Shown: positions 44,424 to 53,925 of the stretch, piece after piece
Position numbering within the stretch: the first letter of the stretch is position 1
How the letters are laid out: every line of letters begins with the position of its first letter
From: Caldilineaceae bacterium SB0661_bin_34
GTDB taxonomy: Bacteria; Chloroflexota; Anaerolineae; Caldilineales; Caldilineaceae
DNA length: 60,449 nt
Direction of reading: 5' to 3'
Assembly: GCA_009841145.1 (NCBI GenBank)
Contig: VXMJ01000095.1
Span: 1-60,449, forward strand
Program-made: the position numbers and the translations under genes
The notes under the pieces: generated by a model
Seen by the model: the letters and a program-made list of their open reading frames with translations, nothing else
What the model was told of the DNA's origin: nothing
Database searches by the model: none

Positions 44424-45047
44424 GTGTTGTCCACCATCAGCCAGAGTTCGTCGGCAGGACGCCCACCAGTACTGGTACTGGTCAACGGTCCGCCGTGCGC
44501 CGGAAAATCGCACCTGACCGATGTATTGGCGGGGTCCACGTCCCTACCCGTCCTGACCAAGGACATGATCAAGGAGACGGTATACGACACGGTGGGATGG
44601 GCAGACAGGGACTGGTCGCGCCGTCTGGGGACAGCAGCCGCAGCCCTGCTCTGGATGTTCGCGCGCAGCCTGCTCAGCCAAGGCCAGGACTGTTTGATTG
44701 AGGCCAACTTCCGGGCCGGTCTCGCTGCGAATGAATTAGCCCGCCTGACTTCGGACCTGACGTTCACATCGGCTCAAATCTTCGTGACCGCGACACCAGC
44801 AGTGCTCGCGGAGCGATTCAGGATACGGGCGCGGTCGCGGACGCGTCACCCTGGGCACCTCGACGCTGAACTCCAGCACGAGTACTCGGAAGGGAGCATT
44901 CCCGAAGACCAACTATGCCCGATACCGGGAACGAATCGGTTGATCCGGCTTGACACCACGGAAATCAAACCCCAGCGCCATGCACGCCATGTCCACTTGG
45001 TTACGGACTGGCTCGTGGAGACAGGTGTACCGGTGGAACTATCGTAA
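44424..45047 (+). CDS. P-loop kinase/ATPase of the zeta-toxin/chloramphenicol-phosphotransferase type
   Basis: This protein of about 207 residues has Walker A GPPCAGKSHLTD near residue 23, a KDMIKETVYD segment after beta-2 (kinase-like substrate motif), DCLIEANFR as a Walker-B-like strand, and an Arg-rich lid (AERFRIRARSRTRHPGH). This pattern fits small-molecule kinases related to zeta toxin or chloramphenicol phosphotransferase. No antitoxin-like gene is adjacent, so a toxin role is not supported. The start is either TTG 44418 or GTG 44424; neither has a good ribosome site. It begins 73 bp after the tRNA gene. Confidence 0.7.
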   Translation: MLSTISQSSSAGRPPVLVLVNGPPCAGKSHLTDVLAGSTSLPVLTKDMIKETVYDTVGWADRDWSRRLGTAAAALLWMFARSLLSQGQDCLIEANFRAGLAANELARLTSDLTFTSAQIFVTATPAVLAERFRIRARSRTRHPGHLDAELQHEYSEGSIPEDQLCPIPGTNRLIRLDTTEIKPQRHARHVHLVTDWLVETGVPVELS

Positions 45048-45151
45048 GTGCGTTCGACTTGCCGAAGCCTGTTTGGATCGGCATGGGCGGGAACAACGGA
45101 TCATCGACTGCCGGGTGAAGCCATGAGCCCTGACATCACCGTCCCCGCAAA

Positions 45152-46477
45152 TCAGACGGCATAGTGGTCAAACGTTGGCATCCAATCCTGGTTGACGGCA
45201 AACATGTCGTTGACCATGGCCTTGGTCTCCTGCAGTGACAGAAGCGACGCGGTCAACGGATCGTGGGCAATGGCCCGGTAGATCAACGTGGGGTCGCCCG
45301 TCAGGATTCCCTCAACGGCCATCTGTTCAATCTGGGCACTGAGACCGGTCAGCATTGCGCAGGAGGCGGGGATGTTCCCCACGGCCACCGGTTCCAGCCC
45401 CTTCGGACTGGACCAGACGGGAACCTCGACGCAACACCCTTCGGGAAGGTTGTCCACTAACCCATGGTTTAGCACGTTGCCGTTGAACTGGAACGGCGTG
45501 CCGCCCGCACAGGCATCCATGATGTAGGCCGCGTACTCATGGCCCCGTTCCAGTTCGATGGGCGTCTCGTCGGCGAACCATGCCTCGGCCTCCGCCTTCC
45601 AGGTCTCCGCCCGTTCCGCATACCGGTTCAGAACGTAGGCGTACTCGCCGGGATTCCAGTTGGTGCCATGGGTGCAGTACTTCTCAATCAGATCGCTCCG
45701 TTTCCGGAACCACCAGTTGTACTCGCTGTTGTGGCCGCTTGACTCCGTCACGTAATAGCCAAGTGCCAGATACATCTCGTTGCGGACTTGCTCCGTGTTG
45801 TAGAGCTCCTCGTTCCCGGTGATGGCGGCGTGGATCCGGGGATAGGCATCCTCGCCCTTCCACAGGTACTCCTTGTACCAGGCCATGTGGTTGATGCCGG
45901 CACAGGTGTACTGCACATCAGCCATGTCGGCGCCAATCCAGCGGGCCAGCATCTCGGCCGTACCCTGGACGCTGTGACACAGGCCGGTGAGCTGGATGTC
46001 CGTTTCCTGGGCCAGCGCCTGACAGATCATGGCCATCGGATTCGTGTAGTTCAGCATGATGGCACCGGGACACAACCGCTCCATGTCCCGGGCAATGTCC
46101 AGCATGACGGGTACGGTGCGGATCGCCCGGAAAATGCCCGACGGACCGCGGGTGTCGCCAATGTTGGTATCCACCCCGTAGCGCATGGGCACTTCGATGT
46201 CGTGCCGGAATACGTCGGCACCACCGACCAGAATCGTCACGATCACAAAGTCGGCATCCCTCAGTGCCTCGGTCCGATCCCGGGTGGCCGACACCGTCGC
46301 CGGGTATTCGCCCATGCGCACGATCTTGCGTACCGCCTTGGTGGCGAAGTCCAACCTTTCCGGATCAATGTCCATCAGGCACAGATGGGCATGCTCCAGC
46401 GTCTCGAACGTCAGCACATCGCGGACCAGCTTGCGCGTGAATCCAAAGCTGCCTGCGCCAATGAACGTAATTTTCAT
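45152..46477 (-). CDS. glycoside hydrolase family 4 (alpha-glucosidase/galactosidase type), copy 1
   Basis: This 441-residue NAD- and Mn-dependent glycosidase of family GH4 works by redox elimination. The Rossmann start [12 protein letters not shown] (residues 6-17), NYTNPM (about 143-148), the metal ligands C167-H168 (GLCHSVQG) and H197 (GINHMAWY), and [11 protein letters not shown] are all present. Relatives hydrolyse alpha-galactosides, alpha-glucosides or alpha-glucuronides; the CHS motif fits the AglA/MelA/AglB-like branches that use non-phosphorylated sugars (inference). The ATG at 46477 has AGGA 10 bp upstream. It lies 32 bp downstream of the second copy. Confidence 0.9.
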   Translation of the reverse strand: MKITFIGAGSFGFTRKLVRDVLTFETLEHAHLCLMDIDPERLDFATKAVRKIVRMGEYPATVSATRDRTEALRDADFVIVTILVGGADVFRHDIEVPMRYGVDTNIGDTRGPSGIFRAIRTVPVMLDIARDMERLCPGAIMLNYTNPMAMICQALAQETDIQLTGLCHSVQGTAEMLARWIGADMADVQYTCAGINHMAWYKEYLWKGEDAYPRIHAAITGNEELYNTEQVRNEMYLALGYYVTESSGHNSEYNWWFRKRSDLIEKYCTHGTNWNPGEYAYVLNRYAERAETWKAEAEAWFADETPIELERGHEYAAYIMDACAGGTPFQFNGNVLNHGLVDNLPEGCCVEVPVWSSPKGLEPVAVGNIPASCAMLTGLSAQIEQMAVEGILTGDPTLIYRAIAHDPLTASLLSLQETKAMVNDMFAVNQDWMPTFDHYAV

Positions 46478-46509
46478 GGTTCGGTGTCCTCTTGCGCTTG
46501 AAACCAGGA

Positions 46510-47841
46510 TCAAGCCCCGTTAAATTGCGGCAGCCAGCAGGCCTGTCGTTCCAGCATCTCATCCACCATGTGATGTAGCTGTGGCATCGTGCCCACGGCT
46601 GCGGACAGTGGATCCAGCAGCACGGCATGGTGGACGGCATCCACGCTACCGGTCAGGGACGCCTCCACCACCATTTCCTGCACATTGATGTTGGTCCGGT
46701 TGAGGCCGGCCAGTTGCGGCGGATAGTCGTCGACCACACACGGCTGAACCCCACTACTGTCCACCAGACACGAAACTTCCACACAACATCCGTCGGGCAG
46801 GCCTGGCATCAGGCCCCGGTTGGGCACGTTGCCGTTCACCTTGCACGGCACATTGGTCTCCATCGCCTCAATGATGTGGACCCCGTACTCGTGGCTCCGC
46901 TCCGTCGGTACCGGCTGCTCGGCGATCTCGTCGAACTCGGACTGGAAGTGTTCAAGCCGCTGAATGCAACTGCGCAGGTAGCCGCCCGTCCGTCCGAAGT
47001 CGTACCAGCTCCGTGTGTCGTCCGTGAACTTCGGTGCAAGCTGATGGTCCACCATTGCCTCGTTCTTGCGGAAGTACGGCAGGTACTCACTGGCGTGACC
47101 GCTGGACTCGGTGACGAAGTAGCCGAAGTGGTTCATCATTTCGATGCGCACCGGCTCCGATCCGTACACCTCCTTGCGCAGGACCGCCTTGCGAATCAAG
47201 GGATACAGATCCTCGTAGCCGCGTCGGAACTCGGTAAAGAAGGCCTGATGGTTGATGCCGGCACACTGAAAATTGATGTCCTCAATCGGCACATCGATCC
47301 ACTTTGCCAGCATCTCACTGGTGCCCTGGACACTGTGGCAAAGACCCACATGGGGCCTCCCGGCACCCCGATCGATGGCCCAGCAGTTCATCGCCATCGG
47401 ATTCACGTAGTTGAGGATCATCGCGTCGGGCGCCACATCGTCCAAGTCCCGGCAGAGATCCAGCAGCACGGGAATTGTTCTCAGGGCTCGGAAGACCCCG
47501 CCAGGGCCCAACGTGTCGCCGACGCACTGTTCGATCCCATACTGCTGCGGGATCTCGATGTCCGTCCGAAAGGCCTCCAACCCGCCGGCCTGGAACGTTG
47601 TGATCACGTAGTCGGTGCCGCGAACGGCGTCAATGCGCGAGGCGGTGGCCGTGACGGTGGCGCGGGCACCCATGCGGTCGGCAATCGACTGCACGATCGT
47701 GTGGGACTGCCGGAGCCGTTCGGGGTCGATATCCATGAGCCGGATCTCGCAGCCCTCCAGCGACGGCGTCAACAGGAAGTCGCTGCACAGGCGGCGCGTA
47801 AACACAAGGCTGCCGGAGCCGATGATGGTGATGGTGGCCAT
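46510..47841 (-). CDS. glycoside hydrolase family 4, copy 2
   Basis: This 443-residue GH4 paralogue of the downstream gene has the same motif set: [38 protein letters not shown] and [12 protein letters not shown]. The two proteins share layout but differ in many places, including the aglycone-side loops, so they may act on different linkages of one glycan. The ATG at 47841 with GAGGAG upstream (at 47855-47860) is chosen; the open frame extends further to 47952 without family sequence. No transporter is adjacent. Confidence 0.9.
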   Translation of the reverse strand: MATITIIGSGSLVFTRRLCSDFLLTPSLEGCEIRLMDIDPERLRQSHTIVQSIADRMGARATVTATASRIDAVRGTDYVITTFQAGGLEAFRTDIEIPQQYGIEQCVGDTLGPGGVFRALRTIPVLLDLCRDLDDVAPDAMILNYVNPMAMNCWAIDRGAGRPHVGLCHSVQGTSEMLAKWIDVPIEDINFQCAGINHQAFFTEFRRGYEDLYPLIRKAVLRKEVYGSEPVRIEMMNHFGYFVTESSGHASEYLPYFRKNEAMVDHQLAPKFTDDTRSWYDFGRTGGYLRSCIQRLEHFQSEFDEIAEQPVPTERSHEYGVHIIEAMETNVPCKVNGNVPNRGLMPGLPDGCCVEVSCLVDSSGVQPCVVDDYPPQLAGLNRTNINVQEMVVEASLTGSVDAVHHAVLLDPLSAAVGTMPQLHHMVDEMLERQACWLPQFNGA

Positions 47842-48000
47842 GCTGGCGGTTGTCTCCTCTGGGAGTCGTTGGATTTGAGTGCTGCCGGATCGGGGTGATG
47901 AACACCCGGGACCTTTGGTCGACGCGGTCCGCGGGCATCCATAAGGATGCACCCGGAGACTCTGCCACCGACGGAACCCGGTCCGGCCCCCAAACTTAAT

Positions 48001-48017
48001 GATGCCGTACCGGCATC
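48001..48017 (-). terminator. hairpin after uvrA, weak terminator candidate
   Basis: GATGCCG-TAC-CGGCATC forms a perfect 7-bp stem 41 bp beyond the uvrA stop. On the minus strand it is followed by ATTAAGTTT, an AT-rich but imperfect tail. Confidence 0.35.
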
Positions 48018-48057
48018 GCGGTCCCGTCGGGGCTGGAGTTGGGACTCGCCCCGGGTG

Positions 48058-51006
48058 TCAGACGGATTGTGCGACCTTAACGGGACTGCCGTTGAGCAGC
48101 GGTTTGAGGAACCTGCCGGTGTAGCTGCGCACGGCCTGGACCACCTGTTCGGGCGTACCTTCGGTGATCACATCGCCGCCATTGTCGCCGCCTTCCGGCC
48201 CCATGTCCACGATCCAGTCGCAGTTCTTGACCACATCCAGGTTGTGTTCGATCACGAGCACCGTGTTGCCCTTGTCCACAAGCGAGTGCAGGACCTGCAG
48301 GAGCCTGTTTACGTCCTCGAAGTGCAGGCCGGTCGTCGGTTCGTCCAGGATGTACAGCGTGTTGCCCGTATCCCGGCGACTCAGTTCCTTGCTCAGCTTG
48401 ACCCGCTGGGCTTCGCCGCCGGACAGGGTGGTGGCGGGTTGTCCCAGCCGGATATAGCCCAGACCCACGCTCAACAGCGTATCCAGGCGCGCCTTGATGC
48501 GGGGGATATTGGCAAACAGCCCCGCGGCCTCCTCGATGGTCATGTTCAGAACATCCGAGACCGAATGCCCTCTGAACCGAATTTCCAGGGTCTCGCGGTT
48601 GTAGCGGCGGCCTTGACATTCGTCGCACTGGACGTAGACGTTGGGCAGGAACTGCATCTCGATTTCCTCGATGCCGGCCCCCTTGCAGGCTTCGCAGCGG
48701 CCACCCGCTACATTGAAGCTAAACCGTCCCGGCTTGTACCCGCGCGCCTTGGCTTCGGGCAGAGAGGCGAACAAGTCCCGCATCGGACCGAAAAGATCAA
48801 CGTAGGTGGCCGGATTGCTGCGCGGCGTGCGGCCAATCGGACTCTGGTCAATGTCGATCACCTTGTCCAGATACTGCCATCCTTCCACATCCTCGTGTTT
48901 GCCCGGCGCGGTCTTGGCCTGGTACATGGTCTGGGCCAGAAACCGGTAGAGCACATCGTTGACCAGTGTGCTCTTGCCGCTGCCACTGACTCCCGTCACG
49001 ACCGTAAACGTACCCAGTGGGAACCGCACCGTCACGTTGTTCAGGTTGTTCTCCGCCGCCCCGACCACGCGCAGGTAGGTACCGTTGCCCTTGCGCCGCG
49101 AGGCCGGCATGTTGATTTGTTTTTCGCGGCGCAGGTACTGTGCCGTCAGGCTGCTTGCATGTGCAATGAACTCGTCCTGCGGTGCGGAACACACGACCTC
49201 GCCGCCGTGCTCACCAGCTCCCGGCCCCATGTCCACCACCCAGTCGGCCGTGCGGATCGTGTCCTCGTCATGCTCGACCACGACCACGGTGTTGCCCAGG
49301 TCGCGCATGCCGCACAGAGTGTTCAGCAGGCGCTCGTTGTCCCGCTGGTGCAGGCCGATGCTCGGTTCGTCCAGGATGTAGAGAACGCCCATCAGTTGGC
49401 TGCCGATCTGGGTCGCCAGACGAATGCGCTGCGCTTCGCCTCCCGACAGGGTCGCGGCGCGGCGCTCGAGCGACAGGTACTCAAGACCAACGTTGACCAT
49501 GAACGACAACCGGGCCTGAATCTCCTTGAGCACCTGGCCGCCGATGGCCAGATCACGGGCCGACAGCCGGCCGTTGGAACCAGGACCTCGCCCGTTGGCC
49601 CGGGTCGTGTCGTTCGCGTCGTCGGCTTGCAGACCTTCCACCCAGCGCAGGGCGTTGGCCACGGTCAGGCGGGACACCTCCATGATGTTAAGGTTGCCGA
49701 TGGTAACCGCCAGCGAGGCAGCTTTGAGCCGCATGCCGCGGCAGTCGGGGCAGGGACGGAAACTCATCCACCCTTCAAGACGTTCCCGAACCGAATCACT
49801 GCCGGTGTCCCGGTAGTGCTTGCGCAAACTCGGCACGACTCCGCGGTAGGTGGCCTCATACTGCCACTCCTTGCCTTCCTTGGTGCGATAACTGACGGCC
49901 AGGTTGCGTTCCGGCTTCTCGGGGCCCATTACCACCAAGTCCTGCTGGCGCTGGCTGAGTGCCCGGTACGGGATGTCGGTCGGGATCCCATACTTCCGGC
50001 AAAAGGCTGCCAGCACGCCGCGTTCCCAGTTCTCCGCCTGCGCCGAGGATTCGTTCTGCCGCTGCCAGGGCCGGATGCATCCGTTGCTCAGCGACAGGTC
50101 CTGATCAACGATCAGCCGCAGGTCGAACTCGTTCTGCATGCCGATCCCGTCGCAGCGCTCGCAGGCCCCGTGCGGGCTGTTGAAGCTGAAGGAACGGGGT
50201 TCGATCTCCTCCAGGCTCACGCCACAGGCGGCGCACGCGAAATTGCGGCTGAACGATTCCTCCCGCGGACGGTCTCGATCGGTCACGTCACTGACGATCA
50301 TGACGCCGTCGCCTAGGTCAAGGCAGGTTTCCACCGAATCCGCCAACCGGTTCTCATCCTCCTCGTCGGCGGAGATCACCAGGCGATCGACGACCGCCTC
50401 AATCGTGTGGTTCTTGTACCGGTCGAGCTCCGGCACTTCCGCCACATCGTAAATCTCGCCGTTGACCCGGACCCGTACGTATCCCTGCTGCATCAGCTGC
50501 TGCAACTCGCCCGTGTGCCTTCCCTTCCGGTTCCTGATGCGCGGTGCCAGCAACATAAGGCGACTGCCGACTGGGCGCGACCGCAGCTGGTCCACAATCT
50601 GCTGGGGGGTTTGCTGCGAAATGGCCGCCCCGCACTCGGTGCAGTGCGGCTGCCCGATCCGCGCATAGAGCAGACGCAGGTAGTCGAACACCTCCGTCAC
50701 CGTACCGACCGTGGAACGGGGATTGCGGTTGGTGCTCTTCTGGTCGATGGAGATGGCCGGGCTCAAGCCCTCGATTTGGTCGACATCGGGCTTCTCCAGC
50801 AGGCCCAGAAACTGTCGGGCATAGGCCGACAGGGACTCCACGTACCGACGCTGCCCCTCGGCGTAGAGGGTGTCGAAGGCCAAACTACTCTTGCCGCTGC
50901 CGCTGAGGCCGGTAATGACCACAAACTGATCACGCGGCAGCGACACTTCAATGTTCTTGAGGTTGTGTTCCCTGGCGCCGAGTACCGTAATCCTGTCTGT
51001 TGCCAT
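48058..51006 (-). CDS. uvrA: excinuclease ABC subunit A
   Basis: This 982-residue UvrA is the damage-sensing ATPase of nucleotide excision repair. The first ABC module is visible (GLSGSGKSSLAFDTLYAEGQ at about 31-50, and later LSGGEAQRIRLA). A zinc module follows (CTEC... and CAAC...CERC). The second ABC module is present (GVSGSGKSTLVNDVL, LSGGEAQRVKLSKEL, YILDEPTTGLHFEDV), with the second zinc hook CEACKGAG...CDECQGRR. The ATG at 51006 has AGAGGA upstream. The C-terminus has a short tail after TEGTPEQV. uvrB and uvrC are not in this window. Confidence 0.97.
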   Translation of the reverse strand: MATDRITVLGAREHNLKNIEVSLPRDQFVVITGLSGSGKSSLAFDTLYAEGQRRYVESLSAYARQFLGLLEKPDVDQIEGLSPAISIDQKSTNRNPRSTVGTVTEVFDYLRLLYARIGQPHCTECGAAISQQTPQQIVDQLRSRPVGSRLMLLAPRIRNRKGRHTGELQQLMQQGYVRVRVNGEIYDVAEVPELDRYKNHTIEAVVDRLVISADEEDENRLADSVETCLDLGDGVMIVSDVTDRDRPREESFSRNFACAACGVSLEEIEPRSFSFNSPHGACERCDGIGMQNEFDLRLIVDQDLSLSNGCIRPWQRQNESSAQAENWERGVLAAFCRKYGIPTDIPYRALSQRQQDLVVMGPEKPERNLAVSYRTKEGKEWQYEATYRGVVPSLRKHYRDTGSDSVRERLEGWMSFRPCPDCRGMRLKAASLAVTIGNLNIMEVSRLTVANALRWVEGLQADDANDTTRANGRGPGSNGRLSARDLAIGGQVLKEIQARLSFMVNVGLEYLSLERRAATLSGGEAQRIRLATQIGSQLMGVLYILDEPSIGLHQRDNERLLNTLCGMRDLGNTVVVVEHDEDTIRTADWVVDMGPGAGEHGGEVVCSAPQDEFIAHASSLTAQYLRREKQINMPASRRKGNGTYLRVVGAAENNLNNVTVRFPLGTFTVVTGVSGSGKSTLVNDVLYRFLAQTMYQAKTAPGKHEDVEGWQYLDKVIDIDQSPIGRTPRSNPATYVDLFGPMRDLFASLPEAKARGYKPGRFSFNVAGGRCEACKGAGIEEIEMQFLPNVYVQCDECQGRRYNRETLEIRFRGHSVSDVLNMTIEEAAGLFANIPRIKARLDTLLSVGLGYIRLGQPATTLSGGEAQRVKLSKELSRRDTGNTLYILDEPTTGLHFEDVNRLLQVLHSLVDKGNTVLVIEHNLDVVKNCDWIVDMGPEGGDNGGDVITEGTPEQVVQAVRSYTGRFLKPLLNGSPVKVAQSV

Positions 51007-51210
51007 CCATGCATCCTCTGCTGCCGACCGTGCAGTCCCGTCCGTTTGCCAGGCGAGGGCCGTTGCCCTTCCCACGCAGTTGAGCGGCCCGCGCTGCGCT
51101 TCAGCGCGGATCGATCTCCCGGACCCGGACAGCCTGCCACACACCAGGCAAGCCGTCAAATATCAGCGCTTTTTTGTACGCAAATTTTACCCGCGCGGCT
51201 GAGGGGAATC

Positions 51211-51774
51211 TCAACCATCGCGCGGCCTCAGCAATCCGTAGTTCCCGTTGTCCCGGCGGTAGACGACATGGATGGCGCCGCTGTCCTGATCCTTGAACAG
51301 ATGGAAGTCGTGGTTGAGCTGTTCCATGGTTTCCACGGCGTCGGCCACGGCCATGGGTTCAACCGTGAAGTCCTTCTCCCGAACGATGAGGCCGTCGCCC
51401 ACGTCTTCGTAGTCTTCGCTGACCGGAGGTACGGTTTCGACGAACTGTCGGGCCTCCTCCTTCGACATGCGCCGCACATGGCGCCGCCGGCCCTTGAACC
51501 GCTCTATCTGCCGTTCCATCTTGTGCACCGCCGCGTCCAGGGCCGCCTTGGCGTCGGGACCCTTGACTTCCGAGCGCAGGATGCGCTTGCGCACATGCAT
51601 CGTCAATTGCACGCGACAGGCCCGTTCCGGTCCGAGCCGATGCCGCCGGTGGATTTCACAGCGGGACTCCACCGTGCCCGGCAGCAGGGCCTCGAGCTTG
51701 GCACCCTTGTCCCGCGCCGTCGCCTCAAGCTCCCGTTGCAGGTGGGCAGGGAAGCCATGCAGGATTACATCCAT
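51211..51774 (-). CDS. hpf: ribosome hibernation promoting factor, long form
   Basis: This 187-residue protein contains the N-terminal S30AE/YfiA domain (about 1-100, with HMRKRILRSEVKGPDAKAALDAAVHKMERQIERFK) and the C-terminal dimerisation domain (EPMAVADAVETMEQLNHDFHLFKDQDSGAIHVVYRRDNGNYGLLRP). Both together define the long HPF that makes 100S ribosome dimers. An unusually acidic linker joins them. The ATG at 51774 is chosen; longer frames carry unrelated sequence. It follows smpB by 163 bp, so the region groups translation-quality genes. Confidence 0.92.
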   Translation of the reverse strand: MDVILHGFPAHLQRELEATARDKGAKLEALLPGTVESRCEIHRRHRLGPERACRVQLTMHVRKRILRSEVKGPDAKAALDAAVHKMERQIERFKGRRRHVRRMSKEEARQFVETVPPVSEDYEDVGDGLIVREKDFTVEPMAVADAVETMEQLNHDFHLFKDQDSGAIHVVYRRDNGNYGLLRPRDG

Positions 51775-51937
51775 GGTATGGGTTGTTATGTTGGGTTGCA
51801 CTTCAGGCCGCCGGGCAAGCGGTGCCCGGAGACCGTGCGGCAATTCTACTTCAGATGCCGACTTCCGGACGGTGGATGCACCGGCAACAAGACCCTGCAG
51901 ATGACCACGGCAGACCAGACCGTCCGTCGCGGCCGAA

Positions 51938-52441
51938 TCAGTCCTCGTACATCTGCTTGCGGGCTCTGGCCATGCTCCGCTGTGCATCGCGTTGTGCGAT
52001 GGTGTCGCGCTTGTCGTGTTGCTGCTTGCCCTTGGCCAGGGCCACCACGACCTTGGCCAGACCGTGGTTGGAAATGTAGAGGCGCACGGGCACAGTGGTC
52101 AAACCCTTCTGAGCCACATTGGCCGCAATCCGCCGAATCTCACGCTTGTTGAGCAAGAGTTTGCGCGGCCGCATCTCCTCGTGGTTTTCGCGATTGCCGT
52201 GGGAGTACGGGGCAATGTGGACATTGTGCAGCCAGGCTTCGCCGTCCCTCACCATGACAAAGCCGTCGCCCAGGTTCACCTGACCCTGCCTGATCGACTT
52301 GATCTCCGTCCCCAGCAACTGGATGCCGGCATCGAACTCCTCGAGCAGGTGATAGTTGAACCGGGCCCGGCGATTGGTGGCCACGGTCCGCGGACCTGCC
52401 GGTCCGCGGCCATTCTTGGTGCGGGCGGATTTGGCTGCCAC
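51938..52441 (-). CDS. smpB: SsrA-binding protein SmpB
   Basis: This 167-residue protein pairs with tmRNA in trans-translation. ATNRRARFNYHLLEEFDAGIQLLGTEIKSIRQG, LHNVHIAPYSHGN and the C-terminal helix GKQQHDKRDTIAQRDAQRSMAR are diagnostic. It starts at GTG 52441 with a strong GAGGAGGTG ribosome site (52455-52447) that overlaps the stop codon of the upstream protease gene, so translation is coupled. No tmRNA gene is visible nearby. Confidence 0.95.
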   Translation of the reverse strand: MAAKSARTKNGRGPAGPRTVATNRRARFNYHLLEEFDAGIQLLGTEIKSIRQGQVNLGDGFVMVRDGEAWLHNVHIAPYSHGNRENHEEMRPRKLLLNKREIRRIAANVAQKGLTTVPVRLYISNHGLAKVVVALAKGKQQHDKRDTIAQRDAQRSMARARKQMYED

Positions 52442-52453
52442 GGTAACACCTCC

Positions 52454-53848
52454 TCAAGGTCCGGCGGTTGCTGCATCCAGCGAATGTACAAGATATAGTT
52501 CGGCGACCTGAAGATAGGGATCGGTTTCCGTGTCGTCGGGGAGGCCTCCGGCGTCTTCCGGCTCCCCATCTGCATCCCCGTTGGTCATGGGCACGTCCGG
52601 GATCAACCCCTGCCCATGAATCTCCCATCCGTTGGGGGTGTGCCAAAGGTGGTCGGACACTCGCAGGCGACTTCCGTCGCCCAGTACGAAATCAGTCTGG
52701 CCACTGCCGTTGCCGTAGGTGGTTTCACCAATCAGCAAGCCGACGCCGTGATCCTGAACCGCGCCGGCAACCAGTTCGCTGGCACCTGCACTGAAGCGGT
52801 CGACGAGCACTGCCAGAGGCATGCCCGGTGGCAGCGATGCCGCGCCCTCAGCCTTCAGTTCCGTCCGTACACCATCGGTATGTTCGCCAACGGCAACCAG
52901 CCGAGGCCCCGTCAACAAACCCGCCACGCGGACTGCAGCGTCGGTTGAGCCACCGGCGGTGCCGCGCAGGTCGAGAATCATGGCTGCCACCCCCAAGTCC
53001 AGCAGATCCGTCAGGGCCACGGCCAGGCCGGCAGCCCCAAGTTCACCGACCGAGTGCATCCTGACGTAACCGATGTTCGACTCTGACCCAAGAACTTCGT
53101 GGTCGACGGTGGGGATCTCCACCTCGCGCAAGGTTATGGTTGCATCGAATGCTTCCTCGTCGCGCCGGTAGCCGATCCGCACCTCCGTGCCCGCCGGAGC
53201 CCTCAGGCTGGCGAACACAGCCTCACGTCCCATCCAGGAGAGGGGTTCCCCGTCCACCGATACCACAAGGTCGCCGGCGCGCAGCCCCGCGTCGGCCGCC
53301 GGCAGACCTTCAAAGGTTTGCGTGACCAAAAGCCGTTTGCGGTCGGGCAGCCACTCCAGTCTCGCTCCGATGCCGACGCCCCCCAAGTCCGGCGCCCCTG
53401 GGCCGGACAAGACCCCATCCGGACGCACAAGGACAGAGTACCGATCGCCGAGTTCCGCCAGAACACCGTCTATGGCCGCCTGGTTCAACACATCCTCCGT
53501 CGGAACTTCACCGATGTACTCCTCCTCAAGAAAGTCCAAGGCTTCCCGTAGCACGGTGAACCGATCAGAGGACCGAACGGCGCGTCCGGTGCGGTTCAGT
53601 TCCATCAACGGAACAAGCGATACCCCTTGGCCTTCGCTGGCATCCACCTCCGATCCCGTGTGCTCCACCCCCAGGGCATGGCCCGCCATCGCACCAACTG
53701 CAGCCGACACGAACAGGATCATGGTCACTGCAAGCGCAACCACCTTGGGCGGAGCAATCGCCTTCAGCCGATCCACGGAGGAGTTCGGATCCTCCCGAAC
53801 CGCATCGGTTTCGAGACTAATGCCTAATCGGCGCAGCATGGGAATCAT
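52454..53848 (-). CDS. S41-family (CtpA-like) protease paralogue lacking the catalytic lysine
   Basis: This 464-residue membrane-anchored protein has one N-terminal transmembrane helix (about 37-60), a PDZ domain (about 155-240) and a C-terminal S41 domain. The nucleophile position is kept (S357 in RFSAGASELVAGAVQD). The general-base Lys of the GKG motif is replaced: the segment reads ETTYGNGSGQ with N380 where the neighbour has K365. GTAGGSTDAAV also differs from the canonical GNGGG. It may be a pseudoprotease. ATG 53848 or 53839 are the possible starts. It is the downstream member of a tandem pair and is coupled to smpB. Confidence 0.85.
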   Translation of the reverse strand: MIPMLRRLGISLETDAVREDPNSSVDRLKAIAPPKVVALAVTMILFVSAAVGAMAGHALGVEHTGSEVDASEGQGVSLVPLMELNRTGRAVRSSDRFTVLREALDFLEEEYIGEVPTEDVLNQAAIDGVLAELGDRYSVLVRPDGVLSGPGAPDLGGVGIGARLEWLPDRKRLLVTQTFEGLPAADAGLRAGDLVVSVDGEPLSWMGREAVFASLRAPAGTEVRIGYRRDEEAFDATITLREVEIPTVDHEVLGSESNIGYVRMHSVGELGAAGLAVALTDLLDLGVAAMILDLRGTAGGSTDAAVRVAGLLTGPRLVAVGEHTDGVRTELKAEGAASLPPGMPLAVLVDRFSAGASELVAGAVQDHGVGLLIGETTYGNGSGQTDFVLGDGSRLRVSDHLWHTPNGWEIHGQGLIPDVPMTNGDADGEPEDAGGLPDDTETDPYLQVAELYLVHSLDAATAGP

Positions 53849-53925
53849 GATTCGGGATCCATGTTCACACGCATGGGTTGGCCACATACAGCCAAGTACC
53901 GCGTCGGCATCGTCAGGGGCCCCGA

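Noticed and set aside
44424..45047. Zeta-type toxin of a toxin-antitoxin pair
   Set aside because: No small antitoxin-like gene is adjacent; the P-loop motifs equally fit ordinary small-molecule kinases.
46627..47898. A 423-codon plus-strand open frame opposite the GH4 gene
   Set aside because: Antisense shadow of conserved GH4 codons.
47947..50316. A 789-codon plus-strand open frame opposite uvrA
   Set aside because: It is the antisense shadow of a highly conserved gene in GC-rich sequence; no ribosome site and no family resemblance.
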